DNA from: Tetracladium setigerum
Lineage: Eukaryota; Ascomycota; Leotiomycetes; Helotiales
Length of the DNA: 64,000 nt
Direction of reading: 5' to 3'
Assembly (NCBI GenBank): GCA_031472005.1
Contig: PZJY01000004.1
Span: 1,834,556 to 1,898,555 of the forward strand
Shown: positions 44,563-55,717 of the stretch, piece after piece
Layout of the letters: every line of letters starts with the position of its first letter
How positions within the stretch are numbered: the stretch's first letter is position 1
The notes under the pieces: model-generated
Databases searched by the model: none
Seen by the model: the letters and a program-made list of their open reading frames with translations, nothing else
What the model was told of the DNA's origin: nothing
Program-made: the position numbers and the translations under genes

Positions 44563-46856
44563 ATGCCAACAACGGCACTGACATGTTAGTTTCCATCCCC
44601 AGATCTTATAATTTATCCTCAGTTCCAAAGCACTTGCTAACATCCCTCAGCGGCGGATACTATCCGTATCCTCGTGGCGACCGACAGTCATGTGGGCTAT
44701 CAGGAGCGTGATCCTATTCGAAAGGATGATAGTTGGAAGAGCTTCGATGAAGCGATGGAGCTGGCCAAGACTCAGGATGTAAGTTGGCGGCTGTTTGCTC
44801 AGAAGATACCTCCTCTAATTACTTGAAAGGTCGACATGGTCTTACTAGCTGGTGATCTCTTCCATGACAACAAGCCGTCTCGCAAGGCCATGTACCAAGT
44901 CATGCGATCTCTTCGACAGAACTGCCTCGGAGAGAAGCCGTGCGAACTCGAGCTACTCAGCGATCTGGGCGATGCATTGGATGGTGCAACTATTAACTAC
45001 GAAGACCCTGATATCAACATTGCTATCCCGGTTTTCTCTATTCACGGTAACCATGACGATCCAAGTGGGGATGGCCATTTCTGTTCACTTGACCTACTCC
45101 AGGTCTCTGGACTGCTCAACTATTTCGGACGGACCCCTGAATCTGACAAAATCGATATTAAGCCAATCCTTTTGCAGAAGGGACAAACGAAGTTGGCACT
45201 GTATGGAATGAGTAATGTGCGAGACGAACGACTTTTCCGAACCTTTCGATCCGGAAATGTCAAGTTCTTCAAGCCAGATCAGCAACAAGAAGACTGGTTC
45301 AATCTGATGGCGGTTCACCAAAACCACCACGCCCATAGCGAGACGAACTACCTGCCAGAGAATTTTCTACCCGACTTTTTGGATCTTGTAGTTTGGGGTC
45401 ATGAACATGAGTGTCTGATTGATCCTGTCCTCAACACCGAGACGAACTTTTCAGTCATGCAGCCTGGCTCATCTGTGGCTACATCTCTTGTTGTTGGCGA
45501 GGCCGTACCGAAACATGTTGCTATTGTGAGTGTTTCTGGGAAGAACTTCACCGTGGAAAAGCACAGACTCAAAACTGTCCGACCTTTCATCACCCGGGAA
45601 CTCTTCCTCGCCAAGGATGATCGATTCAAGCATTTATCTAAGGTCAACGACAATCGAACACAGATCACCATTGAGCTGAAAAAGGTGGTCGAAGAGCTTA
45701 TACAGGAAGCAAAGGACATGTGGTTGGAAGCCCAAGATGATGATAGTTTTGAGGGTGAAATACCGTTGCCACTCGTTCGGCTCAAGGTTGAGTTCACCGC
45801 GTATGATGGAGGTAAATTTGATTGCGAAAACCCACAACGTTTTTCAAATAGATTCCAAGGACAGGTGGCAAATGTTCATGATGTTGTGCAGTTCTACAAG
45901 AAGAAGGCTAAAGGAAGTGGGTGAACATTATATCCTCGGGGTTTCAAATGCTAACACTGATAGGATCCGATCGCACGGATGTGGACAAACCTTCTGCGGC
46001 GGCCTTGGAGTCCTTGAATGACGAGGCTCTCAAGGTGGCTGAACTGGTCAAGGAATACTTGAATGCACAAGCTTTGAAAATCCTCCCTGGGCCTCAATTT
46101 GTCGATGCGGTAAAGCAATTTGTTGAGAAGAAGGACATTCATGCCATGGAGTCTTTTATTGGAGAAAGTTTGGAAGCACAGTTCAATGAAATCATGGGGT
46201 TGGAGGAGGAAGAGGAGGATCTTGATCCGGCGATGGAAGCTTCCAGAACTAGACGAGAGGCCTTATTCGTAGAGAGTACGGGTAAGACTGTCAAAAAGAT
46301 TGCGAAGTTGAAGCCTACCCCTGAAGACTGGAACTCGGAAGATGGACGTTGGTCAGAACAACCTGAAGCTTACGAGCAGACACCGGGGAATGAGGCAGAA
46401 GCAAATGAGGCTACCGCGCCAAAGAAGAGACGCGGCAAGGCAGCTGCAAAGAGTGATGACGATGAATCAATCATCTCCGCACCCGCCAAAAAGGCTCCTG
46501 CGAAGCGCTCAACAGCAAAGAAGACGGCCGCCAAAGCACCTGCCAAAACCAAGGCTACGACGAAGGCCCCGAAAAAGACTACGGCAAAGGGAAAGAATAA
46601 AGGATTTGAGCTGAGCGATGACGAGGATGAAGATGAGGATGTGATAATGTTAGACGAAGCACCTCCTGCTCCCAAGACAATGCCCAAGCGAGCAGCCGCG
46701 AAGCGTGGAGTACGTTCGACTCAAACACAACTCAACTTTGGCCAATCTCAATCTCAAACCAAAACACAAACGGCACGCGAGCTAAGTGATGACATTATTG
46801 AACTGGATGATTCTGATGCATTTGAGCCTGTCGTATCTTCTTCTAGAAGACGATAG
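44563..46856 (+). CDS. MRE11: Double-strand break repair nuclease MRE11
   Basis: Mre11 is the nuclease of the MRN/MRX complex acting in DNA end resection and checkpoint signalling. Four exons, 44563-44584, 44651-44778, 44830-45916, 45964-46856 (introns 66, 51, 47 nt), give 709 residues. All phosphoesterase motifs are visible: ATDSHVGY (metal), LLAGDLFHDNKPS, SIHGNHDDP, VHQNHHAHS and VVWGHEHECLIDP. The third intron uses donor GTGGGT; choosing the neighbouring GTGAAC would lead to a stop. The DNA-binding cap ends with VQFYKKKAKG. The C-terminal ~230 residues are a Lys/Ala-rich GAR-like region (KKAPAKRSTAKKTAAK) followed by acidic patches and STQTQLNFGQ, as is usual in fungal Mre11. Confidence 0.96.
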
Positions 46857-47911
46857 GAATGGGTGGATGTTACGGATTGCAGATGGTGGATTGCGAGGAT
46901 CAGGAACAAAACAGGCTATACGGAACAGCAACATTCCAAAAAATTATGACTTAATGAGCTGATGATAATGATTGGCTATTGCATTCGAGGGAAGTAGAAA
47001 GATCACAGTCCGCCAGAGCGAAATTGATACCATTTGCTTTGAGATTATTTATATTAATGCATAAAATTTTAAAGACAAATTAATTCTTATTTATCGCAGA
47101 TAGTTTTTAGGATTGGGCAAGCGGCCCTGCCATGGGTTGTTCTTCTTTTACTAACATCATTCTGGTGATCTGTATTGAATGGGCTGCTCGAAACTAACCA
47201 AAATCCATGTCAGTTCCGAGACATTTCAACGCACTAGCTATTAGGTACCTAAGCATCAACGACTTGACCTCCACTCCCATGGCCACCGCTTTACAGCACA
47301 TCGCCACTCCAATACTCTCACAAAATTCTCTTCTCTGAATGTTGCTGGTGCCACAAGAACCAACAAGCGCAGTTGTAAGTTCCTTAATACCAGGGGTCCG
47401 ATTTTGCATCCTGGCACTTAAAGAATGGAAATGGGAGGAAGACGAATGTGATATGACAAACGAACGAACTATCTCATTTACATTTACTTTGTTGAGTTGT
47501 CTTCTTTCAACTTCTTCGCTGGGCCAGAAAGTTCTACTCCTTCAAATTCATGATGTATGGCAAAACCCAAGTTAATCGGAAGCAACAAGAAATTACCAAC
47601 ACCATCCGCAAGATTTTTCTCTCACCAATTTAGTGGATGCCGGTTCGTTACGCGTGCTCTATCGCTCCAGGCTGTCTGTCAATGGTACAAAAGAGGGCAA
47701 ATTAAAATCATAGACAAAATCTTTGTTTTCTGACGAATGGTAGTTGAAAGTTGTGATCACTGATCCATTTCAAGGCTAGCACTCGACAAGGTCGCTAATT
47801 CGATGTATCCACCCACAGTGCTTTTCGTCAATTCTATCGTCTCGCGTTCATCATATCTATGTCCACTCCATAAATGGTCATGGTTGGACCGTTGCGATAT
47901 CCAGATTCAAC
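46857..47911. other. 1.05-kb convergent region MRE11/ARP3
   Basis: AT-rich around 47040-47100. It holds a 71-codon ATG frame on the minus strand (47409-47194) with several cysteines, but neither homology nor splice context supports it as a gene. Otherwise presumed 3' UTRs. Confidence 0.5.
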
Positions 47912-49553
47912 CTATGAGCCACCAGGTCCTCCCAAGAGCGCGAACCTTCGTACTATACTTGGTCCGACTTCATCGTACTCAGCCTTGGTATGGCAATAAC
48001 TTCGGAATTCCGGTGTCTGGCCTAACAAACTTCCTCCAAACCAGGGTCCGTGACGTTGCCTCTTGTGTGATATGACCTGGACTTCCAACCCACCACTTCG
48101 GGCACCTCCGCTCCGTGCTTCACTTGCTCGAATTCTGTCGTCAACGAGATGCTTGATGTCACGCTGTAATCTGCGGCCGAAATCTTTATAAAGAGTGCTG
48201 CCGCCAGAGAGAACAATGTTCTTGTATAAACCACGTCGAACATCGATGGGAGATGATTGGATGACGCCATCAACCACGGTTGGGAGGGGTGTTAGGAAAT
48301 CGGAAGAATAGATCTCGGGGTTGAAGAAAATCTCTGGTGCCAAAAAGCGCTCGTATCCCACATCAATGGTAACTTTTCGTCCACCAGGTTGTGTGATTTG
48401 ATGCTTGATGAAGCGTGTAGGATCCCGATCAAAGCGCGAGAATTCCTTCACGATGTCTGGGCAAACATAGCAGTACTCTTCTTTAATTTCCCCAGCCGTC
48501 TTCAGGGACGAGTCCGGTTCACCACGATCTCGGAGCAGGGATTGGACAAAATAGGTGATGTCTCGTCCAGCGATCGGAATCGATTTGATGGAAGAACCTA
48601 TAACGTAACCTTCGGCGACCGGAATGACGTGGGTGACACCATCCCCAGAGTCAATAACGGTACCTGTTAAGGAACGATCGGAAACTTTGGAAGAGGTCCA
48701 CGAGGCTGCAAGTGCGAGTACAGCCTGGACTGCAATATAGAGACCAGCGCAGTTAAATGACTCGAACATGATTTCGGCAGTATTCTCCCGGTTCTCGGGG
48801 GGTTGAGTGGCTAATTTCAATGTTAGGAATGCTGGAAGTAGAGGCACGACAATACATACAGGTTCAGTTAAGAGGAAATGGTGGTCTTCGGGCTCGACAC
48901 GTAGATACTTGAAGATGGAGTTGGACCAGAAGCGTTCCATGTGGTCCTGTCAATGTCAGTCAGCCCCCACCACTGTCGACGGGGAGGTCATAGAAGTAGG
49001 TACCCAGTTCTCAACTTGTCCATGGCGAATTGGATAATGTATGCCATAACCTGGTGTTGTGTCAGTCTTTGATCTAGTCTGGGTGTCAGAAAGTCATACC
49101 AGGTCCGTTTGCAGCAGCAAGAGCTTCGTCTCCAATGAAGAAATCCAGATCCTCCGTTCCGCGTTTCATTGAAAGATGTCCGCCGGGTCCTGCACCTCCC
49201 GTCAAGTAGGAAGGTTTATTGGCCACAGCAGGGCGACCTGATCCCGAGCCTCCATTGCCTGCGGAGGGACCTTTTGTTGCGATTGCAGTTGGAAAGACAA
49301 AGGATGGAGAGTCGTTGCCTGCGAAACCTATAGTCGTCGATTGTCAGCTCACGGAAGAGCGGGGGGGAGTAGGCATGGAACATACCTAGCTTGGAAAAGC
49401 CAGTGCCACTACACATTCACACACAATTAGCATTCACGATGTTCGCAACGAAGGGTCGAGGAGGAGAGGCGCATCTCATAGCACGGAATAGTTGTTCTGG
49501 GAAGTGAGACCAACGTACTTGTCCATGACAACGGCGGGAGTGTGGTTCGCCAT
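47912..49553 (-). CDS. ARP3: Actin-related protein 3 (ARP2/3 complex), one-base frame break in the C run at 48797-48802
   Basis: Arp3 is a core subunit of the actin-nucleating ARP2/3 complex. Six exons on the minus strand: 49553-49519, 49408-49386 (23 nt), 49327-49100, 49050-49004, 48946-48860, 48810-47912. Spliced sequence reads MANHTPAVVMDNGTGFSKLG, FAGNDSPSFVFPTAIATKG, GIHYPIRHGQVENWDHMERF, FLLTEP and, after exon 6, ENRENTAEIMFESF, all classical Arp3. The last intron (49 nt, GTATGT...CTAAC...TTAG) joins TEP to PLNPP, but the frame then breaks in CCCCCC; one extra C gives TEPPLNPPENRENTAE and 439 residues. The intron also happens to read through without a stop, so a naive frame hides both problems. 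The ATP-binding loop VIDSGDGVTHV and LSGGSTLYKDFG are intact. Confidence 0.95.
49386..49408 (-). other. 23-nt exon of ARP3
   Basis: Encodes the (N)GTGFSKL residues of the actin-fold nucleotide loop. It is bounded by TGTAG and GTATGT signals and is required for DNGTGFSKLGFAGND. Confidence 0.9.
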
Positions 49554-49843
49554 CTTGAAGAATGGAGAAGAGAGTGTGTGCACGGCGCAGACTCGACCTC
49601 TTTCTCAGGAAGATGATGATATACGTAGGCGATAGCACCTCCAATAATGGAGGAGGAAGACTAGGGGAGGGGAGGGAGGAAGCGAGAGCACTGTGAAGGT
49701 GGTCGAGGTCCACGAACTGGGACTGGCAGGCAAGGCAATTCAACCGAGAGCGAGCGAGAGGCTCAAGGATGGATGACGACCCCGCTGCGGATCACGTGGC
49801 TGGAAGAAGCTCTCCGTCTTGACGACAACAAGGACGACGACAT

Positions 49844-49866
49844 CAACAACAACAACAACAACAACA
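49844..49866. repeat. (CAA)n microsatellite
   Basis: Seven to eight CAA triplets, read directly, upstream of ARP3. Confidence 0.95.
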
Positions 49867-50571
49867 GAAATGTCAACAATAGCAGCAGCTAGATCGAACA
49901 TATCAAGTTGGTTCAGTTCATGATCATAGCCAACGATCTAACTACCTGGGTACCTCCTTAGGCAAAGTCCCTCGCTCATCCCATATATACCTCGTAGGTG
50001 CAGATACTTGTCCCCACTATGTCTTCTTGTTTTCTCTCTGCCTAGGTATCAAGGGAACTTTACAGATGCTCGAGTTTTATATTTTATATTTTATGTTTTA
50101 TATTTTAATTCTTTGTAAGTTACGTACCTACCTACATTAGTTTGTATTCCTAGGTAATCTAGATCCTACCTACACACGGTACCAACCTACCTATCTCCCT
50201 CCCTTTGTGCCCTTTTGAATTGATGGATTGCTGCCAATCTTTCAATTTTCTTTCCTCCGCATCACCTCGTCGGTGCCATGCCCATCGGCTGTCCATCACT
50301 CTTTCTTCTCCCACCGTTCTCCCTCCAACCTTCGCCAAAAAGTCAACATCATCGTCACCTCGCTTCCCTCTCTCCCATTCATTCCCCATTCCACATTCCC
50401 CATCTCCATCTCTCACTTTCCTTCTACCTCTCCTTTTCTCGCCCATTCTCAACCTCACTCATTAGCACCTCCTCAGTCACTCGTTTAGTGTCGGCATATC
50501 TATCTCGAATCACCCGTCCACAATTTCACTACCTACACGTTTTATTAGAAACATCCCCGTTCCAATTCCTT

Positions 50572-50598
50572 CCTACCTACCTACCTACCTACCTACCT
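50572..50598. repeat. (CTAC)n microsatellite
   Basis: Six CTAC units with a partial one on each side, in the leader region of the taspase-like gene. Confidence 0.95.
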
Positions 50599-51080
50599 GT
50601 ACCAGCAATCGCTAGCTTCCACTTCAATATCTGGTGCGCAATAGCCCTCCATGCATCCCCCAATCCGTTATGTTCCCCTCTAATTCACAGTCCCTACTAA
50701 CATTTGTCCAGATACTGCCAAAGTTTTTCCACCGAAGACTTGCGAATGACACCGCCTTCGTCTTCCCTGGCTGAGCTTGTCTACCATTCCTCCGCCCTCC
50801 TCCTTCACTCCCGCCTTTCCCTTCAGACTGATCTTCTGCCTGGTGGAATATTGCTTCCCTTTTCATAGTCCTGCGTCTGCACCTGCTACTGCGGTCTCTC
50901 AATAAACAGGTAGGAGATCATCTTCTCTGAGAGCCATAGGGGACTGCTCCCTCGGCCACTTTATTGCTCCATCACTGTGGTTGAACTGCCTCTCTCCTCA
51001 CCTTTGATCGTTCTACATATACGTCTTGACGCCGGCCTTTTCCTGCTGGGCATCACTCGTATCACCCTCTTAAGCTCTCC

Positions 51081-51338
51081 ATGCAACCACAGACTTCTGA
51101 GGGCCAGCAACCTACTTTGACTACCAGGTTCGATAGTGCTCGAAGTTTGCTTCGACAGCTCCGCAAAGATATTCAGAACCCATTCCGCAAGCAAGAGGGC
51201 TACGCATCAGCAGATAAACATTCTCCCTTGCCACATATCGAAAATCATCTATCCCCCTCCGGGCACACACTTCCCCACAGCCATTTTCCAGCTGGTCAAA
51301 CCATCCATACTCAAACCCAAATATCCGATCGACTCTGA
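51081..51338 (+). other. Candidate upstream ORF of the taspase-like gene
   Basis: An 85-codon ATG frame whose TGA stop lies two bases before the main ATG at 51341. The translation (MQPQTSEGQQPTLTTRFDSA...) is not a family I know. If transcribed as part of the leader it would strongly limit initiation at the main ATG, or allow reinitiation. Confidence 0.35.
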
Positions 51339-51340
51339 CC

Positions 51341-53120
51341 ATGGACGGGACCACGGATAGGCATGGAAAGCGGGGCCACAATACTATAGCTACAAAGGTT
51401 ACGGCAATCTTTGTTCATGCAGGTGCCGGTTATCATAGCACAACGAATGAAAGCATGCATTTAGCTGCTTGCGACAGGTATGTGCAGCATCGCTTCTAAT
51501 CCCTAGATTTCAATTGGGTGGTTAACACCCTCTAGTGCGGCAAGAATGGCGATGAGTATTCTCAGGGCTGGCGGTACTGCAGTTGATGCAGTCGAGGCAG
51601 CCATTAGGGTGCTGGAGGATAATGAAATAACAAACGCGGGCTATGGCAGTAATTTATCCATCGATGGGGTCGTTGAGGGCGATGCTACCATGGTTGATCA
51701 CTACGGGCGAAGCGGTGCTTGTGGTGCTACTGCACGTAAGTCATTTTGCACATTTCGGTGTTAGAACGTGTTCTCTAACCGTGGTTGAACAGAGATTAAG
51801 AATCCTATACATCTGGCTCGTACAATCTTGGAAGCATCCAGCAGACCACTCTCACTTCGTAGGGTGCCTCCTAATCTCCTTGTTGCGCAGGGTGCAACAG
51901 ATTTTGCTTATGAGCAAGGAATTCCCATTGTGCCTTTCGATGCCTTGATTTCAAGAAATGCTCGTGACCGATACCTTCGATGGCGAGAGGACCTCCTCCG
52001 AGCAGAGGGCCACATGACACCGACTTCAAGTACCAGTCAAGCGGAAGAGCTAGATCATGTCAATGAAGCTCGGTACCAGGCCAAGCAACGGAGAGATCAC
52101 ACAAGCTCCATTTTGAAGGGTAGCTGGCACGAAAGCCAACCTGATCCTCCAATCCAGACCGCAAGCCCGAGCAGTGTTCAGTCTTCTCATGTCTATTCGT
52201 CGGCTGCTCAACATCGCTCCCCAAGCTCTGGTTCGCCTTCAAACGACCGAAGACTTCCAATTGCTCCGGCGAAGCGACCTCGGTATTCTCACTTGTCCCC
52301 TGAACCGCAAATTCGTACACATTCACTTCTCGGTCCCAGTTCGGGCGGCCCTGATTTTGTAAAAAGTCCTCCAAATGTTGCAATAACGATCGGCGAAACG
52401 GCACGAGCCGAGCATGCTCGACCTGGAAGCAGCGATGGTTCTGTGTCACCCTTTGACAAGCGCGACAAGGCCAAAGCTCATTTGTCGTTTACTCAAGAGG
52501 GGACTGCGGAGTCGCCTATCAAGGGATACTTGCGTGATGTGCCTACAAGCAACAACGAGGATATGATCACAGATACAGTCGGTGCTATCGCCATTGATAT
52601 GTATGGCCACATAGCAGCGGGCTCATCGTCTGGTGGCATAGGCATGAAGCATCGTGGTCGTGTCGGCCCTGCAGCACTGGTTGGGGTCGGTTCAGCTGTT
52701 ATTCCAGAAGATGAAAACGATGATGATCGAATTTCAGTTGCATCAGTCACGAGTGGCACCGGAGAACACATGGCAACGACAATGGCATCTCAGAAATGTG
52801 CAGATAGAATATATCACAATACAAGAAGAGGAACTGGAGGTGTCGATATCATTGCAACCGAAGAAGAAGCAATCGAGTCTTTCGTACAGGCTGACTTCAT
52901 GGGCCACCCTGGAGTGTCCGGCAGCAGTTCGATGGGCGCCATTGGTGTTATGGCTGTCAAAAAAACTGCGTACGGTTACTTTCTGCACTTCGCCCATAAC
53001 ACCGACTCTTTTGCGCTGGCCTCTATGCATTCCGGCGAAAGGGACCCTAAATGCGTCATGTCACGTCTAGGAATGCATCGTCCTGTTGTGCAAGGAGGAC
53101 GTAAAATCCGAGTTGACTGA
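51341..53120 (+). CDS. Threonine aspartase, taspase-1-like (Ntn hydrolase)
   Basis: Member of the asparaginase-2/taspase family, made as a proenzyme that cuts itself before the catalytic Thr. Three exons, 51341-51477, 51536-51735, 51793-53120 (introns 58 and 57 nt), encode 554 residues. The alpha part has FVHAGAGYHS, AVDAVEAAIRVLEDNEITNAG and the substrate-loop GYGSNLSIDGVVEGDA. A disordered Ser/Pro-rich insert of about 180 residues follows. The self-cleavage site and nucleophile are Asp373-Thr374 in ITDTVGAIAID, followed by GHIAAGSSSGGIGMKHRGRVG. GTGEHMATTMAS is the conserved C-terminal loop. Human taspase cuts transcription regulators; the substrate in fungi is not evident. Confidence 0.9.
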
Positions 53121-53690
53121 AAATTTTGTTGGTACGGAATCGCTTTCCACATTTCACGCCACAGCTTGCAGTTTCCGAGATTATCTCTAGGCATGGTTTA
53201 GAAGGTCGAGCTTGTCAATACGTTTTGCGCATGATGCCATCTAAACGGCCTCTTGGATCTGCGCTGGGGGAGGGGGGCAAAGCTCAAACGGAAATTGATG
53301 GAGCACTCCAAAAATGAGCGCACAAGAATGAACAAGTGATGCGTGCCGAGGTACATTAGCCCAGGGAATACTACTCGGGAATGGATACCTGCATCTGTTA
53401 GTGCTTGGGATGCGACTTAATTTAGTTTTGTTCCAGTCCGATAAAGGGCGTAACTGGTTACAGGTCTCCAATATCATGTCCCTTCCTTGCTCTGTGTGAA
53501 ATGCTAGCAATAGCAGTACGTTGAGAATTGTTTCTACTGTATTCAGAGAGCGCGAGCACATCAGGTAAAGTTTGGCTTTGGGCCTGGTATTTAGGTAAGG
53601 CAGGTGGGTAAAGATCCTTAACCTGCCCATAGTACCCATGCGAGTCGAAGCAACGCGATGGTCCCAATGGCAATCAAAGCCTGCTTCCAC
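53121..53690. other. Convergent 3' region taspase/TFB4
   Basis: 570 bp between convergent stop codons. A minus-strand frame of 149 codons here begins right after the TFB4 stop and is not supported as coding. Confidence 0.5.
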
Positions 53691-54884
53691 TCATTCTCCA
53701 GGAGCTGGTGTTCCCCTCGCACTTCCGGTCTCGGCCCCTCCATTCAACTTTCGCTTCTTCTTCTTTTTCCGTGGAATTACAGCCGGTTTCGCCCCATAAT
53801 CACCCAATGCCAAATGCGTGGAGCATGTTAAGCATATGGCACCTTCTGGGGGTGTGCAGAAAACTTGATGAAGTTAGCATCCGATATATTACAGTCATGG
53901 GCACCGGGAAAACGGACTGCTTAAGCAAATGCTGCACACAAATCCAACGTCTACCACATTCCGATGGCAAAAACAAGCAGCCCTGAAATCAACAACTTCT
54001 TGCGTGGGAGAAATGAGATACTTTCTGCTTATTTGGTCCGGAAGGAACGTCATCATGAGGTACTGTAAAAACCCTTGTGAATTCCGGAGCTGCATGTACA
54101 CCCCCTTCGTCGCATCAGATGCTTGTTGTAAGAACACTGTGTCTCCGGCTAGCTTCAAGATGTCGATTGGAACTTTCAGACGTTGCGCGGCAAAAGTAGT
54201 ATTCATTATCGGGATGTATTGATGTGCGAGATCGCCTGAGACAGAGATAACTAGAATGCGACTTTGAAGACCGGTGGGCTTGTCGATGGATTCAGTACTG
54301 AGGCCTGTAGGCGGGGGTTTCGAATCATTCGAACCACCAGAGTAATTCAAGGTTGCTTTGTTGATGTGTGAAAGTGCCAAGGTCAAAGCTCCAGCCATTT
54401 GTGTTGTTCCTGTGGAAGCAACGTCTGCCTCCATAGTCGTGGCTATGAGATCGCGGAGAGAGGCCATGAGGCAATTTTCGATGAGCGCGAATGGTCGGTA
54501 CTTGTTCGCATTCTCGAGGTTGGATGTGTTTCCATCGCGTCCGCTCATTTCGACATCTTCAGAGGGATTGGGGGGTGGTCGAGGGTATAACCACACGGCT
54601 CGGTGGCTGTGACTTGCTACCACTGCAACCTGGTTTGCGTTATTGATTGCAATATGAGCATTTATGAAGACCAGGAGGTTTGCGATTGCCTTAGACAAGG
54701 GTAGAGTGGAGGAGAGGAGTGCCCATGCATGAGGATTGGTGTCGAGGACTATGGTGAGGAGTGAAGGGGTCGGACCTGTGCATTCTTTAGCAGAGTGTTA
54801 GAGGAAAGAGTGCGTGGGGATCTGGCCTTGGACTGAACCCTCCCAATGGTCAGAGCCATCGACAGCATTCATGGCAGAGGTCAT
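53691..54884 (-). CDS. TFB4: TFIIH core subunit TFB4/p34
   Basis: Tfb4 (human GTF2H3/p34) is a structural subunit of TFIIH in transcription initiation and nucleotide excision repair. Three exons on the minus strand: 54884-54839, 54775-53918, 53863-53691, 358 residues. The von Willebrand-like fold begins PSLLTIVLDTNPHAWALLSS, followed by LSKAIANLLVFINAHIAINN and RILVISVSGD. The C-terminal zinc-finger reads ACFCHRNVVDVGFVCSICLS-IFC...CLTC, completed only by splicing. The end is PRKKKKKRKLNGG. Both donors are weak: GTTCAG (intron 1, 63 nt) and GTCCGT (intron 2, 54 nt, with a clear GCTAAC branch). Two in-frame ATGs (54884, 54872) could start it. Confidence 0.9.
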
Positions 54885-55717
54885 TATTAAGCCTAAGGGA
54901 AGGATGCTCAGATGTGGGATTCTGAATTGAGGAGAGATTTGGCGGGCAGCAGAACTATCTCCCCTCCATGCTTCCCGAATTTATTTCCGCCTCCCGTCAC
55001 ACACAGCGGCCGATTTGCAACGAGGGATGCTAAAATGATAAGTGAATCAGTGAGATTGTAGCACGTGGACAGACAATTTCTTGTTCCTGCTCTGGATCTT
55101 GTGGTTCGGCTTGGTGTTCCAAGGCTGTTCATGTTAGACTTGAGGTTGGTTGTTGGCATTGGAGCAACGAGAGCGCGCAGGACAGGGCGGAGATCTAACC
55201 TTTGTTCACCATGGAAGACATACCTGGAAACAAAGCAAGTAGGAGGACACCAGCTGCAGCCAAATAGCCTGAAAAATAGACGACACAGTAGATGCACTCA
55301 CTGTACGTACCCTCAGGACGGTCGCAACAATTGATATCGGAGTTCTGGAGTCTCCAGACAGATTTATTTGTACGCAGTAGGGATTTAGGATGGTGGATCG
55401 TCTGTATGTCTTTCTAATCGCGCACCCACGTCGAAATAGTAAGCTTTGCAGCAAACAAACGCCAGGTCTCGTGACATCCACCCCACCAACTTTCCATTTC
55501 AACTGCGAACCTCCTACCTCCATCTCCAACCCATGACATCCAACGGTCTACGAGTATTTTGCAGCCTTTAAATTGCAATATTTACACTGCAAACTTCAAT
55601 CCAACTCAAATCCTCAACAAAGAATCGGTCTACCTCTAAACAACCACTATCACAATTATACCATCAGCCTCGACGGACACCCTCGCCCTTCTGCTTGTCT
55701 CGTTACTGGCATGCATT
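54885..55717. promoter_or_regulatory. Divergent TFB4/SHE4 promoter region
   Basis: 833 bp between start codons. It has open stretches on the minus strand without coding support. It should carry both promoters; no clear motif identified. Confidence 0.45.

Larger units (their letters stand above)
49554..51340. other. 1.8-kb divergent region ARP3/taspase
   Basis: Carries the ARP3 promoter, CAA triplets (49844-49866), TATTTTA repeats near 50078-50107, CTAC repeats (50572-50598) and a long CT-rich leader before the taspase-like gene. An 85-codon upstream frame (51081-51338) ends two bases before that gene's ATG. Confidence 0.5.

Noticed and set aside
47194..47409. 71-codon Cys-containing minus-strand frame between MRE11 and ARP3
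   Set aside because: No family, no flanking splice signals I trust, and located in an expected 3' UTR region.
53241..53690. 149-codon minus-strand frame after the TFB4 stop
   Set aside because: Begins at the TFB4 stop; the Tfb4 C-terminus is already complete, so it is downstream noise.
54908..55297. 129-codon minus-strand frame upstream of TFB4
   Set aside because: Lies in the TFB4 leader, translation is not conserved-looking, and it cannot be joined in phase to TFB4.
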